64,000 nt of DNA from Stenotrophomonas sp. 364 (GCF_009832905.1 NZ_CP047135.1:1590001-1654000); one strand, 5' to 3'; counted from the stretch's first letter, positions 26,365-35,386 are shown. The notes: generated from the sequence alone by a model not told the origin. Program-made: numbers and translations.

Positions 26365-28100
26365 GCACCCCGTCCAGCACGCTGCCGGGTATCGCCACAC
26401 CCACCACGCCATCGCCTGCGCTGCGCATCGTGCCGGCACGGCATCCGCTGCAGCTGGCCGGTAGCGTGCTGGCGTTGGCCTTGATCCTGTTCGGCCTGCA
26501 GTCGGTGCTGGGCAACCCGCGCTGGGGCTGGGGCACGTTTGCCGAATGGTTCTTCGCCCGCCCGGTGCTGGAAGGGTTGGCCCGCACGTTGTGGCTGACC
26601 GCCCTGGGCACGGCGCTGGGCTTCGGCCTGGGCACCGTGCTGGCGCTGGCGCGGGTCTCCGGCTCGCCGCTGCTGGCGGCGGTGTCGTGGGGCTACGTGT
26701 GGCTGTTCCGCTCGATTCCATTGCTGGTGTTGTTGCTGCTGCTCAACAACCTGGGCTATCTGTACAGCACCATCGCGTTGGGCGTGCCGTTCACCAGCAT
26801 CACCCTGTTTTCGTACCCGACCACGCAGCTGATCGGCGTGTTCACCGCTGCGGTGCTGGGGCTGACGCTCAACCAGGCGGCGTTCTCGGCCGAGGTGATC
26901 CGCGGCGGCATTCTCTCGGTGGACCAGGGACAGTACGAAGCCTCGGCCGCGCTCGGGCTGCCGCGCGGGCGGCAGATCCGCCGCATCATCCTGCCGCAGG
27001 CCATGCGCTCGATCCTGCCGGCCGCGTTCAACGACGTGATCGGGCTGGCCAAGAGCACCTCGGTGGTCTACGTGCTGGCGTTGCCCGAACTCTTCTACAC
27101 CGTGCAGGTGATCTACCGGCGCAACCTGGAAGTGGTGCCGCTGCTGATGGTGGCCACGGTCTGGTACCTGGTGATCCTCACCGTGCTGTCGCTGGCCCAG
27201 CACCGTATCGAGCGACGTTTCGCGCGCGGCCAGCTGCAGCGCGAACGTACGGTGTCCAAGGTGCCGCCACGTGCGCCTGCAGCGGCCACCGCTGCCCGCA
27301 CCGGGTCGCGTCCGTCGATCGCCCCGGTGTTGCAGGGCAACGGCGCCACAGTGTCGCTGCAGGGCGTGAGAAAGGTGTTCGGCGACCAGACCGTGCTCGA
27401 TGACGTGCACCTGGAGCTGAAGGCAGGCAGCGTCACCGTGCTGATCGGCCCGTCCGGCGCCGGCAAATCCACCCTGCTGCGCCTGATCAATCATCTGGAT
27501 CGTGCGGATCAGGGGTTCGTGACCGTGGGCGGGCAGTTGGTGGGCTACCGTCGCGAAGGCGAGACCCTGTACGAGTTGCCCGAAGGCGAAATCCGCCGAC
27601 GCCGTGCAGACGTGGGCATGGTATTCCAGAGCTTCAACCTGTTTCCGCACCTGACCGCACTGGAGAACATCGTCGAGGCCCCGATCGCGGTGCGCGGCAT
27701 TGCCCGCGCCCAGGCCGAGCAGCAGGCGTTCGACCTGCTGGAACGGATCGGCTTGGCCGACAAGGCGCATGCCTACCCGCGCGAGCTCTCCGGCGGCCAG
27801 CAGCAGCGTATCGCCATTGCCCGCGCGTTGGCGCTGCAGCCCAAGGTGCTGCTGTTCGACGAACCAACCTCGGCGCTGGACCCGGAGCTGGTGTCCGAGG
27901 TGCTGAGCGTCATTGAAGAGCTGGCGCGCTCGGGCACCACGCTGGTGATCGTCACCCACGAGCTGGGCTTTGCCCGCCGCGTGGCAGACCACGTGGTGAT
28001 GATGGACCAGGGCCGGGTGGTGGAGCAGGGCCCGCCGGAGGTGGTGTTCGACCGGCCGCGCCAGCCGCGCACGGCGGAGTTCCTTGCCAAGACGCTGTAA
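26361..28100 (+). CDS. Amino-acid ABC transporter, permease and ATPase fused in one polypeptide
   Basis: 579 residues. Residues 30-290 form a HisM/GltK-type polar amino-acid permease: several membrane spans and the EAA loop near ALGLPRGRQIRRIILPQAMRS. A Pro/Ala-rich linker (about 295-330) joins it to a complete ATPase with Walker A GPSGAGKST, signature LSGGQQQR, Walker B VLLFDEPTSALD and the switch His in VTHELGF. In most operons of this type the two are separate genes. The fusion means a homodimer supplies both halves. Together with the binding protein next door it would import the cluster's amino-acid-like substrate. Confidence 0.92.
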   Translation: MSTPSSTLPGIATPTTPSPALRIVPARHPLQLAGSVLALALILFGLQSVLGNPRWGWGTFAEWFFARPVLEGLARTLWLTALGTALGFGLGTVLALARVSGSPLLAAVSWGYVWLFRSIPLLVLLLLLNNLGYLYSTIALGVPFTSITLFSYPTTQLIGVFTAAVLGLTLNQAAFSAEVIRGGILSVDQGQYEASAALGLPRGRQIRRIILPQAMRSILPAAFNDVIGLAKSTSVVYVLALPELFYTVQVIYRRNLEVVPLLMVATVWYLVILTVLSLAQHRIERRFARGQLQRERTVSKVPPRAPAAATAARTGSRPSIAPVLQGNGATVSLQGVRKVFGDQTVLDDVHLELKAGSVTVLIGPSGAGKSTLLRLINHLDRADQGFVTVGGQLVGYRREGETLYELPEGEIRRRRADVGMVFQSFNLFPHLTALENIVEAPIAVRGIARAQAEQQAFDLLERIGLADKAHAYPRELSGGQQQRIAIARALALQPKVLLFDEPTSALDPELVSEVLSVIEELARSGTTLVIVTHELGFARRVADHVVMMDQGRVVEQGPPEVVFDRPRQPRTAEFLAKTL

Positions 28101-28131
28101 CCGTACCTTTCACTTTCCGCAGGGAATCCGC

Positions 28132-29106
28132 ATGAACGCTCCCCACACACGACGTTTCTCCACCGGCAGCGTGCTGGTTGCCGCGGCGCTGGTGATCGGT
28201 GTTGCCGGCATCGTCTACTCGCGCGTCCAGCAGGGCAACGACGGGCCACCTGCGGCCCGCGCCACGCTGGCCGGTGACGCCGCGCCTGCCTTGCAAGGCA
28301 CGCCGGATCCGAAGGCGGCGGCGCTGATCCCGGCAGGCTTCACCTTTGTCACCCCGGGCACGCTGACCGTGGCCACGCATCCGGGGCAGCTGCCGTTGGC
28401 CGACTACGGTGCCGACAACAAGCAGATCGTCGGCGTCGAACCGGACATCGCCCGACTGATCGCCGACGGGCTGGGCTTGAAGCTGGTGCTGGTGCCGGTG
28501 GCGTGGCCGGACTGGCCGCTGGGGCTGCAGTCGGGCAAGTACGATGCGGTGATCTCCAACATCACCGTGACCGAAGCGCGCAAGCAGAAGTTCGACTTCT
28601 CCAGCTACCGCTACGACCTGCTGGGCATCTACACCCGCACCGACGGCCCGATCCAGAAGATCACCGCGCCCGCCGATGTTGCCGGGCTGAAAGTGGTGGT
28701 GGGGGCCAGTACCAACCAGGACCAGATCCTGCGTGCGTGGGACCAGCAGAACATCGCCGCCGGCCTGAAACCGGTCGAGTACCAGTACTTCGACGACGCG
28801 GTGGTGGGCCGGCTGGCGGTGATCACCGGGCGCGCGGATGTGTCCTTCGAGCCCAACGCCACCGGGGCGTATTCCGCGCGCGACGGCAAGGTGCGGCGGG
28901 TGGGGCTGTTCCCGGGCGGCTGGCCCGACGCGGCGGCGATTTCGGTGACCACGCGCAAGGGCAGCGGGTTGGCTGAACCCATCACCCAGGCATTGAACAC
29001 ACAGATTGCCTCGGGCACCTATGCCCAGGCGCTCAAGCGCTGGAACGTGAGCGAAGAGGCGGTGGCGCAGTCGCAGACCAATCCGCCGGGGCTGCCGAAC
29101 CTGTAG
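28132..29106 (+). CDS. ABC transporter periplasmic substrate-binding protein (PBP2 amino-acid type)
   Basis: 324 residues. An N-terminal hydrophobic segment (VLVAAALVIGVAGIVYS, about 15-31) acts as signal or anchor. The SBP_bac_3 fold is evident: LTVATHPGQLPLADYGADN, IVGVEPDIARLIADGLGLKLVLVPV, YDAVISNITVTEARKQKFDFSSY, TNQDQILRAWDQQ. An unusually long Ala/Pro-rich stretch separates the anchor from the binding lobe. It closes the gene run begun by the FMN reductase and partners with the fused permease/ATPase. AGGGAA precedes the ATG at 28132. Confidence 0.9.
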   Translation: MNAPHTRRFSTGSVLVAAALVIGVAGIVYSRVQQGNDGPPAARATLAGDAAPALQGTPDPKAAALIPAGFTFVTPGTLTVATHPGQLPLADYGADNKQIVGVEPDIARLIADGLGLKLVLVPVAWPDWPLGLQSGKYDAVISNITVTEARKQKFDFSSYRYDLLGIYTRTDGPIQKITAPADVAGLKVVVGASTNQDQILRAWDQQNIAAGLKPVEYQYFDDAVVGRLAVITGRADVSFEPNATGAYSARDGKVRRVGLFPGGWPDAAAISVTTRKGSGLAEPITQALNTQIASGTYAQALKRWNVSEEAVAQSQTNPPGLPNL

Positions 29107-29109
29107 GCG

Positions 29110-29481
29110 TCAGGATGCCAGCCAGACGATGCCCTCGGGCCTGTCGCCACCGCTGTGGAGAAAGGTGGCCACGGCGCTGAAGCACTGCTCGACCGCCACG
29201 CACCAGGAAAGCGGGTAGGTGTCCACCTGCCCGTTGCCGAGCACGTACTCGGCCGATCCGATGCGCGTGGCATCACCGCAGGAACGCACGCCGGCATCGC
29301 CTTCAACCGGGATGTACATCAGCCAGGCATGGACACCGTTGCGCAACATGCACAGGGTGGCACCGGTCGGGGCAGTCGCCCATAGCTCCAAGGCCGGCAG
29401 GGTGTGCGCCCGCGCGAGGGCTGCGTCCACCTGTGCTGGCGTTGCAGCGGCCACACTCTGGCCGTTGAGGTCCATCTCCAT
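29110..29481 (-). CDS. Imm1-family immunity protein, orphan
   Basis: 123 residues. The C-terminal half carries the Imm1 pattern: WLMYIPVEGDAGVRSCGD, EYVLGNGQVDTYPLSWCVAVEQCFSAVATFL and the closing RPEGIVWL. Imm1 proteins neutralise contact-dependent or polymorphic toxins such as deaminases and nucleases. No toxin gene lies nearby, so it would be an orphan antitoxin guarding against neighbours' toxins. The ATG at 29481 has AAAGGAA 10 bases upstream. A GTG at 29517 overlapping the upstream glycosidase stop is a possible longer start. Confidence 0.7.
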   Translation of the reverse strand: MEMDLNGQSVAAATPAQVDAALARAHTLPALELWATAPTGATLCMLRNGVHAWLMYIPVEGDAGVRSCGDATRIGSAEYVLGNGQVDTYPLSWCVAVEQCFSAVATFLHSGGDRPEGIVWLAS

Positions 29482-29513
29482 CGTGCTCGCGTTCCTTTGT
29501 TCGTCTGTTGCGT

Positions 29514-32500
29514 TCACCAGCGCGCTTCAAGCGTGCGGAACGGCTGCGCCAGCCGCACCCCGTCGGCATCGTAATCGCGCACCGCGCGGCCATCCACGCG
29601 CACGCTGGCCGGGCGCGTGCGTGCCGGCCACCACACGCGCACGGCACTCTGCCTGCGCAGGCCGGGACCCAGGGTGACCCGCAGCGTGCCGTCGTGCTGC
29701 CGCGCCTCCATCTGCAGGGTGCCATAGGCGGTGGGCAGGCGATCAACCGCCAGTCCTTCCCCGGCCACCCACGACGGTGGGGCGCCCGGCAACAGCGACA
29801 GCGCATCGTCGTCCTCGCGCATCAACATGCCGAACAGCGTGCGCCCGTACTCCGCGCCGATCCAGGTATGCGGCATGTCACCCAGATAGCGCGGGAAGCG
29901 CAGCCGCGAATGCACCACTTCGGCGAGCACCTGCCATTCCAGCGGGCGACGGTCGTGCAGCAGGCCCTGCAGCAGCTCGTCGGCGGCGTCGGGCTGGTTG
30001 AGATGCACGTAGCTGAGCACGTTGCGGATTTCATACGGGGTGTAGGCATACAGCGCCCCCGGCTGGTTGCGCTTGCGCACGTCGTCCAGGTAGCGCGCGA
30101 ACGTGGTACGCAGCGCCTCGGCGGGCAGCACGTCCTGCGCGCCGGTGGGGTCCAGTGCGATCGACACACCGGTCGGGTCGCCGTCGCCCAGGTCGGCCGA
30201 GGAGGGGATGAAGTCGATGCCCTTCCAGGCCATGGTGGCGCGGATCGAGGCGGCCAGTGCATCGTGCAGTGCGGTGTATTGTTCGCGCGCCCAGCGGGCG
30301 GTGTCGGGGTCGCCCAGCGAGTCGGCCAGCCACGCGCCGTCGTGCCAGCCCTTCAGGCCCCAATAGTCATCCCAGTAGCTGTGGGTGGGCGAGGGGTAGC
30401 CCTCGTGGCTGATCGACGGGGCCAGGATGCCGGCGAAGCGTTCCGGCGACGGTTGGCTGGCCATGTACCCCGGCACCAGCGTGCGCTCGCGCAGTTCCTG
30501 CAGGAAGCGCAGCGCGGCCTTCACCTTGGGCAGGTAGGCACGCACCGATTCGGGGCCACCGTCCAGCCGCGCCACGTCGGCGACCAGCGAGACGTACTGG
30601 CCCTGGCTGTCATATTCGATGTCCGAGCCGAAGCCGGTGTTGACGCTGCCGTCGTCGTTGAGGATTGGCGAGACCAGGCCGTTGGCGTGCACGCCGTGCG
30701 CGCTGTACCAGGCCAGGTAATCGCGCGCGACCTTCGCCTCGCCCATGCGCAGCAGCACGGCGGAGGTGGCCATGCCATCGCGGATGAAAGAGCGGTTGTA
30801 GTTGCGCGGCCCCGGCTGCATGGCCGGGCCGGTCTGGTTGATGAGCATGTACGCCGCCTGCGCACGCAGCATGTCCACCAGCGACGGATCGGGCAGGCGC
30901 AGGCCGACCTGGCCGAGCCGTGCCTGCCAGTCCGCCGACACCTCGGTGGCCAGCGCGTCGTAGGCCGCGTCGGGGTCGGCGGGCAGGGTGGCCAGGTCCA
31001 GCGCGGGTGCATCGGGCAGGCTGCCGTTGGCGGCGGTCGCCGCAGTGCCCAGCGGGAAGGCCAGCACCACGGCGCGGCTCGCGCCAGGCGCAAGCTGCAC
31101 GCGATAGGCGAGCGCGGCGGCGGCCAGGCCGTCGGCATCGTCGGCGTGCTGGGCGGCCGGAAGCGTGCCGGTGGCGATGGCCGTGGTGATCTCGCTGCTG
31201 CCTTCGTTGCCGAACGGGGCCGCACCGGCGGCATCGACCGGCGTCAGCGACTGCAGCAGCGGTCGCCCATTGATGCGCACCGCGCGGCCTTCGATGGCCA
31301 CCTCGCGGATCGGCGACAGGCCGCCGTTCTGCCACGGCGGATTCATCTGCATCGGGCGTACGGCCAGCGTCAGCGTGCCCATCACCGGCGTAGCGCCGGT
31401 ATTGCGCAGCCGATGGCGCACGAACGTGACCGGTTGGCCGCCGCGCTCGATGGCGAAGGTTTCGCTCTGCAGTTCCAGCCCGGGTTGCGGCGACCAGGTG
31501 GCCGACGGCATCGGTTTCCAGCCATCGCGCAGGGCGTGTTTCACCGGCGCTGCGGCGGCGCCGGCCGTGGTGCCATCGGCGTTGCGCCAGATCGGCTGTA
31601 CCAGCGGCGCACCCTTGAACGCTTCAAGGTTGCCGTACTCGTCGAAGATCGATTTCTGCCGGCCGGCGTGCACGCCCACGGCGGTCCAGTAGGTCTGCTG
31701 CAGGTGCAGCGAGGTGGGGAACAAGGCGCGTTGCGCGCCGCTGGCGGCGACCTGGTAGCGCTTCATCGGGGTCATCACCGCGGCCGGGCCGAGCAGGCGC
31801 AGTCGCCCGATCCGCGGAGCATTGCCGGCCACGGTCAGGCGCAGTGCCTTCGCGGTCACCGGTGCGTTGCCGGCCAACCAGCTCTGGGTACGGCTGCCGG
31901 CCTGGAGGTCACCGGCCAGGTCGATCCAGCGGCCGGTGGCGTCCTGGGCCTGCAGGCGGGCGGCGCCGTGGCCGCCGGCCCAGTCCACTGCCAGCCCGGT
32001 GGTGGGCTGCGCGCGTGGCAGTGAAATGTCCAGCCGCGATTGCCCGCCGGTCTGCGCGGGAAGGGCAACGCTGGCCCCGCCCTGCCAGAGCGACGCCGCC
32101 TGGCCCGGATCGAGCCCGGCCACGCGTGCCGCCGCCGTGGTATCCAGCGGCTCCAGCTCGAAGATCGATACGCCCCAGTCGGAGGTCTTGTCCGGGCTGG
32201 CCAGGCGTAGATAACGGGCCTGGCGGGGCGCGAAGAACAGCGTTTCGATCCCGCCCAGCGAATCGCGCATGGTGTAGGCGGGCTGCCACTGCGTGCCGTC
32301 CATTGAGGTCTGCAGCGTGTAGCCCTCCGGGTTGGAGACGTCCCAGGTGATCCGCGCGCCGCCCAACTGGGCGGGGGCGCCCAGATCCACCTGGAACCAG
32401 TGGCCCGGGCTGAAGGCGCCGCCGGTGACCGTCCTTGGGTTGCCGTCGATCAGGTGGCTGACCGCCATCGCCGGCACCTGCTGCGAGGAACTGCTGGCCT

Positions 32501-32630
32501 GCCACTGGGTGCGGGGCGGCAGGTTCTGCGCCAGGCCGGTGGCAGCCAGCGCCAGTGCGGGAAAGAGCAGGGCACGGGCCAGATGGCGGGGCGCGGGCGG
32601 AAGAGTCCAGCGTTGAGCATGCAGCCGCAT
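29514..32630 (-). CDS. Secreted discoidin-domain protein with C-terminal six-hairpin-type glycosidase domain
   Basis: 1038 residues. The start ATG at 32630 follows GGGAG and gives a basic N-terminus and signal peptide ending near ATGLAQ. The N-terminal part (about 35-160) is an F5/8 type C (discoidin) carbohydrate-binding domain (SHLIDGNPRTVTGG, FQVDLGAPAQLGGARITWD). A beta-sandwich middle follows. From about 600 on there is an alpha-helical toroid-like domain with RNYNRSFIRDGMATSAVLLRMG, HSYWDDYWGLKGW and GAEYGRTLFGML, resembling six-hairpin glycosidases. The exact GH family and substrate were not recognised. A LacI-type operator lies upstream, pointing to sugar-dependent control. Confidence 0.75.
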   Translation of the reverse strand: MRLHAQRWTLPPAPRHLARALLFPALALAATGLAQNLPPRTQWQASSSSQQVPAMAVSHLIDGNPRTVTGGAFSPGHWFQVDLGAPAQLGGARITWDVSNPEGYTLQTSMDGTQWQPAYTMRDSLGGIETLFFAPRQARYLRLASPDKTSDWGVSIFELEPLDTTAAARVAGLDPGQAASLWQGGASVALPAQTGGQSRLDISLPRAQPTTGLAVDWAGGHGAARLQAQDATGRWIDLAGDLQAGSRTQSWLAGNAPVTAKALRLTVAGNAPRIGRLRLLGPAAVMTPMKRYQVAASGAQRALFPTSLHLQQTYWTAVGVHAGRQKSIFDEYGNLEAFKGAPLVQPIWRNADGTTAGAAAAPVKHALRDGWKPMPSATWSPQPGLELQSETFAIERGGQPVTFVRHRLRNTGATPVMGTLTLAVRPMQMNPPWQNGGLSPIREVAIEGRAVRINGRPLLQSLTPVDAAGAAPFGNEGSSEITTAIATGTLPAAQHADDADGLAAAALAYRVQLAPGASRAVVLAFPLGTAATAANGSLPDAPALDLATLPADPDAAYDALATEVSADWQARLGQVGLRLPDPSLVDMLRAQAAYMLINQTGPAMQPGPRNYNRSFIRDGMATSAVLLRMGEAKVARDYLAWYSAHGVHANGLVSPILNDDGSVNTGFGSDIEYDSQGQYVSLVADVARLDGGPESVRAYLPKVKAALRFLQELRERTLVPGYMASQPSPERFAGILAPSISHEGYPSPTHSYWDDYWGLKGWHDGAWLADSLGDPDTARWAREQYTALHDALAASIRATMAWKGIDFIPSSADLGDGDPTGVSIALDPTGAQDVLPAEALRTTFARYLDDVRKRNQPGALYAYTPYEIRNVLSYVHLNQPDAADELLQGLLHDRRPLEWQVLAEVVHSRLRFPRYLGDMPHTWIGAEYGRTLFGMLMREDDDALSLLPGAPPSWVAGEGLAVDRLPTAYGTLQMEARQHDGTLRVTLGPGLRRQSAVRVWWPARTRPASVRVDGRAVRDYDADGVRLAQPFRTLEARW

Positions 32631-32687
32631 CGATGCGCTCCCGGTCAGCAGGCCCCAACGGCGGGGCAGGGACACGCTAGCAGGGGT

Positions 32688-32701
32688 TGTAATCGTTTAC
32701 A
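32688..32701. promoter_or_regulatory. LacI-family-type operator upstream of the glycosidase gene
   Basis: TGTAATCGTTTACA is a CG-centred near-palindrome (6 of 7 pairs) of the form bound by LacI-family sugar regulators. It lies 58 bp before the glycosidase start. No LacI gene is in the window. Confidence 0.5.
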
Positions 32702-32745
32702 TGACGCGTCGCAATATCAGGGTTCGGCGATCGCGGGCGGCCGCA

Positions 32746-33645
32746 TCACCCCATCGCGGCCACGATCTGCTCGCGCAGCCAGCGGTGGGCCGGGTCCCGG
32801 TGTACGCGCGCGTGCCACAGCATCACCATCTCGAAACCGGGTACATCGATGGGCGCCTCCACGGCCTTCAGCGCGGGGTCCTGCGCCACCAGCCGCGACG
32901 GCATCATCGCCACCAGGTCGGTGTGCAGAAGCGCGCCGCGCAAAAACAGGAAGTGCGGCACCGACAGCACGACGTTGCGGCGCGCACCTGCGTGCGCCAG
33001 TGCGGTATCGGTATTGCCGTGGAAGCCGCCGCCGTCGGGCGAGACGATCACGTGGTCGAGCGCGCAGAACTGCTTGAGCGTGGGGCGGCGCTTGAGCCGG
33101 GGGTGGTCGCGGCGGCCCGCCAGCACGTAGCGCTCCTGGAACAGCGGCCGATGGTGCAGGCCGGGCGGCGCTTCGGAGGTAATGTGGATGGCCAGGTCGA
33201 TGTCACCGCGCTCGCACTGCGGCACCATCTGCACCGGCGCCAGGCCCACCACGGCCAGGCGCGCTCCCGGCGCGGCCTGACGCAGCGCTGGAAGCGCGGG
33301 CAGCACCACGGTTGTTTCGCCGAAGTCCGATGCCATGATCCGCCACGTGAGCCGTGCCTGGCCCGGGTCGAAGGACTGCATCGGCGCCAACGCGCGCTGC
33401 AGGGCCGCCAACGCTTCTGCCAGCGGGCCGCGCAGGGTGTCGGCACGTGCGGTGCTGCGCATCCCGCGCGGACCCGGCAACAGCAGCGGGTCGTCGAACA
33501 GCGCCCGCAGCTTGGCCAGCTGCACGCTTACCGTCGGCTGGGCCAGGTGCAGGCGTTCGGCGGCGCGGGTGACGTTCTGTTCATCGAGCAGCGCCTGAAG
33601 CGTCACCAGCAGGTTGAGGTCGACACGTCGCAGGATATTGTCCAT
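32746..33645 (-). CDS. LysR-family transcriptional regulator
   Basis: 299 residues. The N-terminal winged helix (VDLNLLVTLQALLDEQNVTRAAERLHLAQPTVSVQLAKLRALFDDPLLL) is NodD/LeuO-like. The effector-binding domain follows and ends in HRWLREQIVAAMG. It is divergent from the quinone oxidoreductase gene with about 80 bp between the starts, a classic LTTR-target arrangement, so it probably controls that oxidoreductase. Confidence 0.92.
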   Translation of the reverse strand: MDNILRRVDLNLLVTLQALLDEQNVTRAAERLHLAQPTVSVQLAKLRALFDDPLLLPGPRGMRSTARADTLRGPLAEALAALQRALAPMQSFDPGQARLTWRIMASDFGETTVVLPALPALRQAAPGARLAVVGLAPVQMVPQCERGDIDLAIHITSEAPPGLHHRPLFQERYVLAGRRDHPRLKRRPTLKQFCALDHVIVSPDGGGFHGNTDTALAHAGARRNVVLSVPHFLFLRGALLHTDLVAMMPSRLVAQDPALKAVEAPIDVPGFEMVMLWHARVHRDPAHRWLREQIVAAMG

Positions 33646-33728
33646 GGCAATGCCTGGGATTGCGGGAATTCATTTCCACTATATCGGAACGCCACACACC
33701 ATCACCGCATTCCCCCACTGGAGTGCCC

Positions 33729-34508
33729 ATGAACGTCCTGATTGTCTACGCCCATCCCGAATCCACATCGCTCAACGGCGCCTTGAAGTCCTTCACTGTC
33801 GACCGTCTGCAGCAGGCCGGCCACTCCGTCCAGGTCTCCGATCTCTACGCCATGCAGTGGAAATCCCAAGTGGATGCGGATGACCATGTAGGCCGCGATC
33901 CTGCGCTTCCCTTCCACGCCTCGCTGGATTCGCGCCAGGCATTTACAACCGGCAGGCAGAGCGCGGATATCGCGGCCGAACAGGACAAACTGCGCTGGGC
34001 GGACGCGGTGATCCTGCAGTTTCCGCTGTGGTGGTTCTCGATGCCGGCGATCCTGAAAGGGTGGGTCGATCGCGTGTATGCCTACGGTTTCGCCTATGGC
34101 GTCGGCGAGCATTCCGACAGCCACTGGGGCGACCGCTACGGCGAGGGCGCCATGACCGGCAAACGCGCCATGCTGGTGGTCACCACCGGAGGCTGGGCGT
34201 CGCACTATGGTCCGCGCGGCATCAACGGCCCGATCGACGACGTGCTGTTCCCCATCCAGCACGGCATCCTGTTCTATCCCGGATTCGACGTACTCCCGGC
34301 GCATGTGATCTACCGCAGCAGCCGCGTCGATGCCGACTCTTACCCGTATGAGCTGGAAAAGCTGGGCGCACGCCTGGATGGCCTGGCCAGCGATCCAGTC
34401 ATTGCCTACCGGCGCCAGAACGGCGGTGACTACCGGATTCCCGAGCTGAGCCTGCGCGATGAACTGGCCGTGGGCCAGACCGGCCTTGCGGTGCATATCG
34501 CGTCTTGA
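33729..34508 (+). CDS. NAD(P)H-dependent quinone oxidoreductase (flavodoxin-like, NQO/MdaB type)
   Basis: 259 residues, FAD- or FMN-dependent two-electron quinone or aromatic reductase. The flavin-binding loops VYAHPESTSLNGAL, QFPLWWFSMPAILKGWVDRV and the TTGGWASHYGP segment are diagnostic of the NQO1/2-like Flavodoxin_2 family. Likely role: detoxification of quinones or electrophiles, induced through the divergent LysR regulator. The ATG follows GGAGTGCCC. Confidence 0.9.
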   Translation: MNVLIVYAHPESTSLNGALKSFTVDRLQQAGHSVQVSDLYAMQWKSQVDADDHVGRDPALPFHASLDSRQAFTTGRQSADIAAEQDKLRWADAVILQFPLWWFSMPAILKGWVDRVYAYGFAYGVGEHSDSHWGDRYGEGAMTGKRAMLVVTTGGWASHYGPRGINGPIDDVLFPIQHGILFYPGFDVLPAHVIYRSSRVDADSYPYELEKLGARLDGLASDPVIAYRRQNGGDYRIPELSLRDELAVGQTGLAVHIAS

Positions 34509-34566
34509 GCGACCGGCCGGCGGCACGTCCCCTTGCATTTCGTGTGGCCGGCCGCACGATGGACGT

Positions 34567-35379
34567 ATGCCGCCATCCACGATCCTTCCGCACGACACGG
34601 GCAAGGTGCCTTTTCCGAACCCGTGGCGCGAGCGGCTGGCCGGGTGCCGCATCGACGCCGAGGCAATCGGCGCCTCGCGCGCGGATGTGTACCGTGTGCA
34701 GGGCGGGCGCGGCTGCGATGTCTTCATCAAACGCGAGCCGGCCGACGATCCCTTCGGTGAGCTGCACGATGAGGTCGCGCGCCTGCAGTGGCTGCAGACG
34801 CAGGGCATGGAAGCCGCGCAGGTACTGGATACGCACGACGATGCCAACGGGCGCTGGTTGCTGATGCGCGCGGTGCCGGGCCGTGACCTGGCCTCGTCAC
34901 CGGACCTCGCCCCGCTGCAGGTGGTGCACCTGATGGCGGACGCCTTGCAGGCGCTGCACAGGCTGCCGACGGATCGCTGCCCGTTCGATCACCGGCTGCC
35001 GCATCGCCTGGCGGCGGCGCGGGCGCGGATGGAGGCCGGCGTAGTGGATGCCGAGGACTTCGACGACGCACGCGCGGGGCAGACGGTGGAGCAGGTCTTC
35101 GCGGCGCTGCTGGCGAGCGTGCCGACCCGGGCGGACCTGGTCGTCACCCACGGCGACGCCTGCCTGCCCAACCTGATGGCGGCGCAGGGGCGCTTCACCG
35201 GATTCATCGACTGCGGGCGGTTGGGCGTGGCCGATCGCCACCAGGACCTTGCGCTTGCCGCGCGCAGCATCGCCAGCAACCTGGGGGGACAGTGGGTTGC
35301 GCCCTTCTTTGCGCGCTACGGCACCTTGCCGGATACCGCGCTACTGGCCTTCTACTGTCTGCTCGACGAGTTCTTCTAA
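34567..35379 (+). CDS. Aminoglycoside 3'-phosphotransferase, APH(3')-II type
   Basis: 270 residues. The sequence follows APH(3')-II enzymes closely: VFIKREPADDPFGEL at the ATP-binding lysine, WLLMRAVPGRDLAS hinge, catalytic VVTHGDACLPNLM, the metal-binding FIDCGRLGVADRHQDLALAARS, and the invariant C-terminus LLDEFF. Such kinases inactivate kanamycin and neomycin by 3'-O-phosphorylation. Chromosomal APH(3')-IIc is known in S. maltophilia, and this looks like that locus or a close relative. No integron, IS or other resistance gene adjoins, so it appears intrinsic. Confidence 0.9.
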   Translation: MPPSTILPHDTGKVPFPNPWRERLAGCRIDAEAIGASRADVYRVQGGRGCDVFIKREPADDPFGELHDEVARLQWLQTQGMEAAQVLDTHDDANGRWLLMRAVPGRDLASSPDLAPLQVVHLMADALQALHRLPTDRCPFDHRLPHRLAAARARMEAGVVDAEDFDDARAGQTVEQVFAALLASVPTRADLVVTHGDACLPNLMAAQGRFTGFIDCGRLGVADRHQDLALAARSIASNLGGQWVAPFFARYGTLPDTALLAFYCLLDEFF

Positions 35380-35386
35380 GCCTGCC

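Noticed and set aside
29508..32024. Plus-strand open frame opposite the glycosidase gene
   Set aside because: Antisense shadow in GC-rich coding DNA without domain resemblance.
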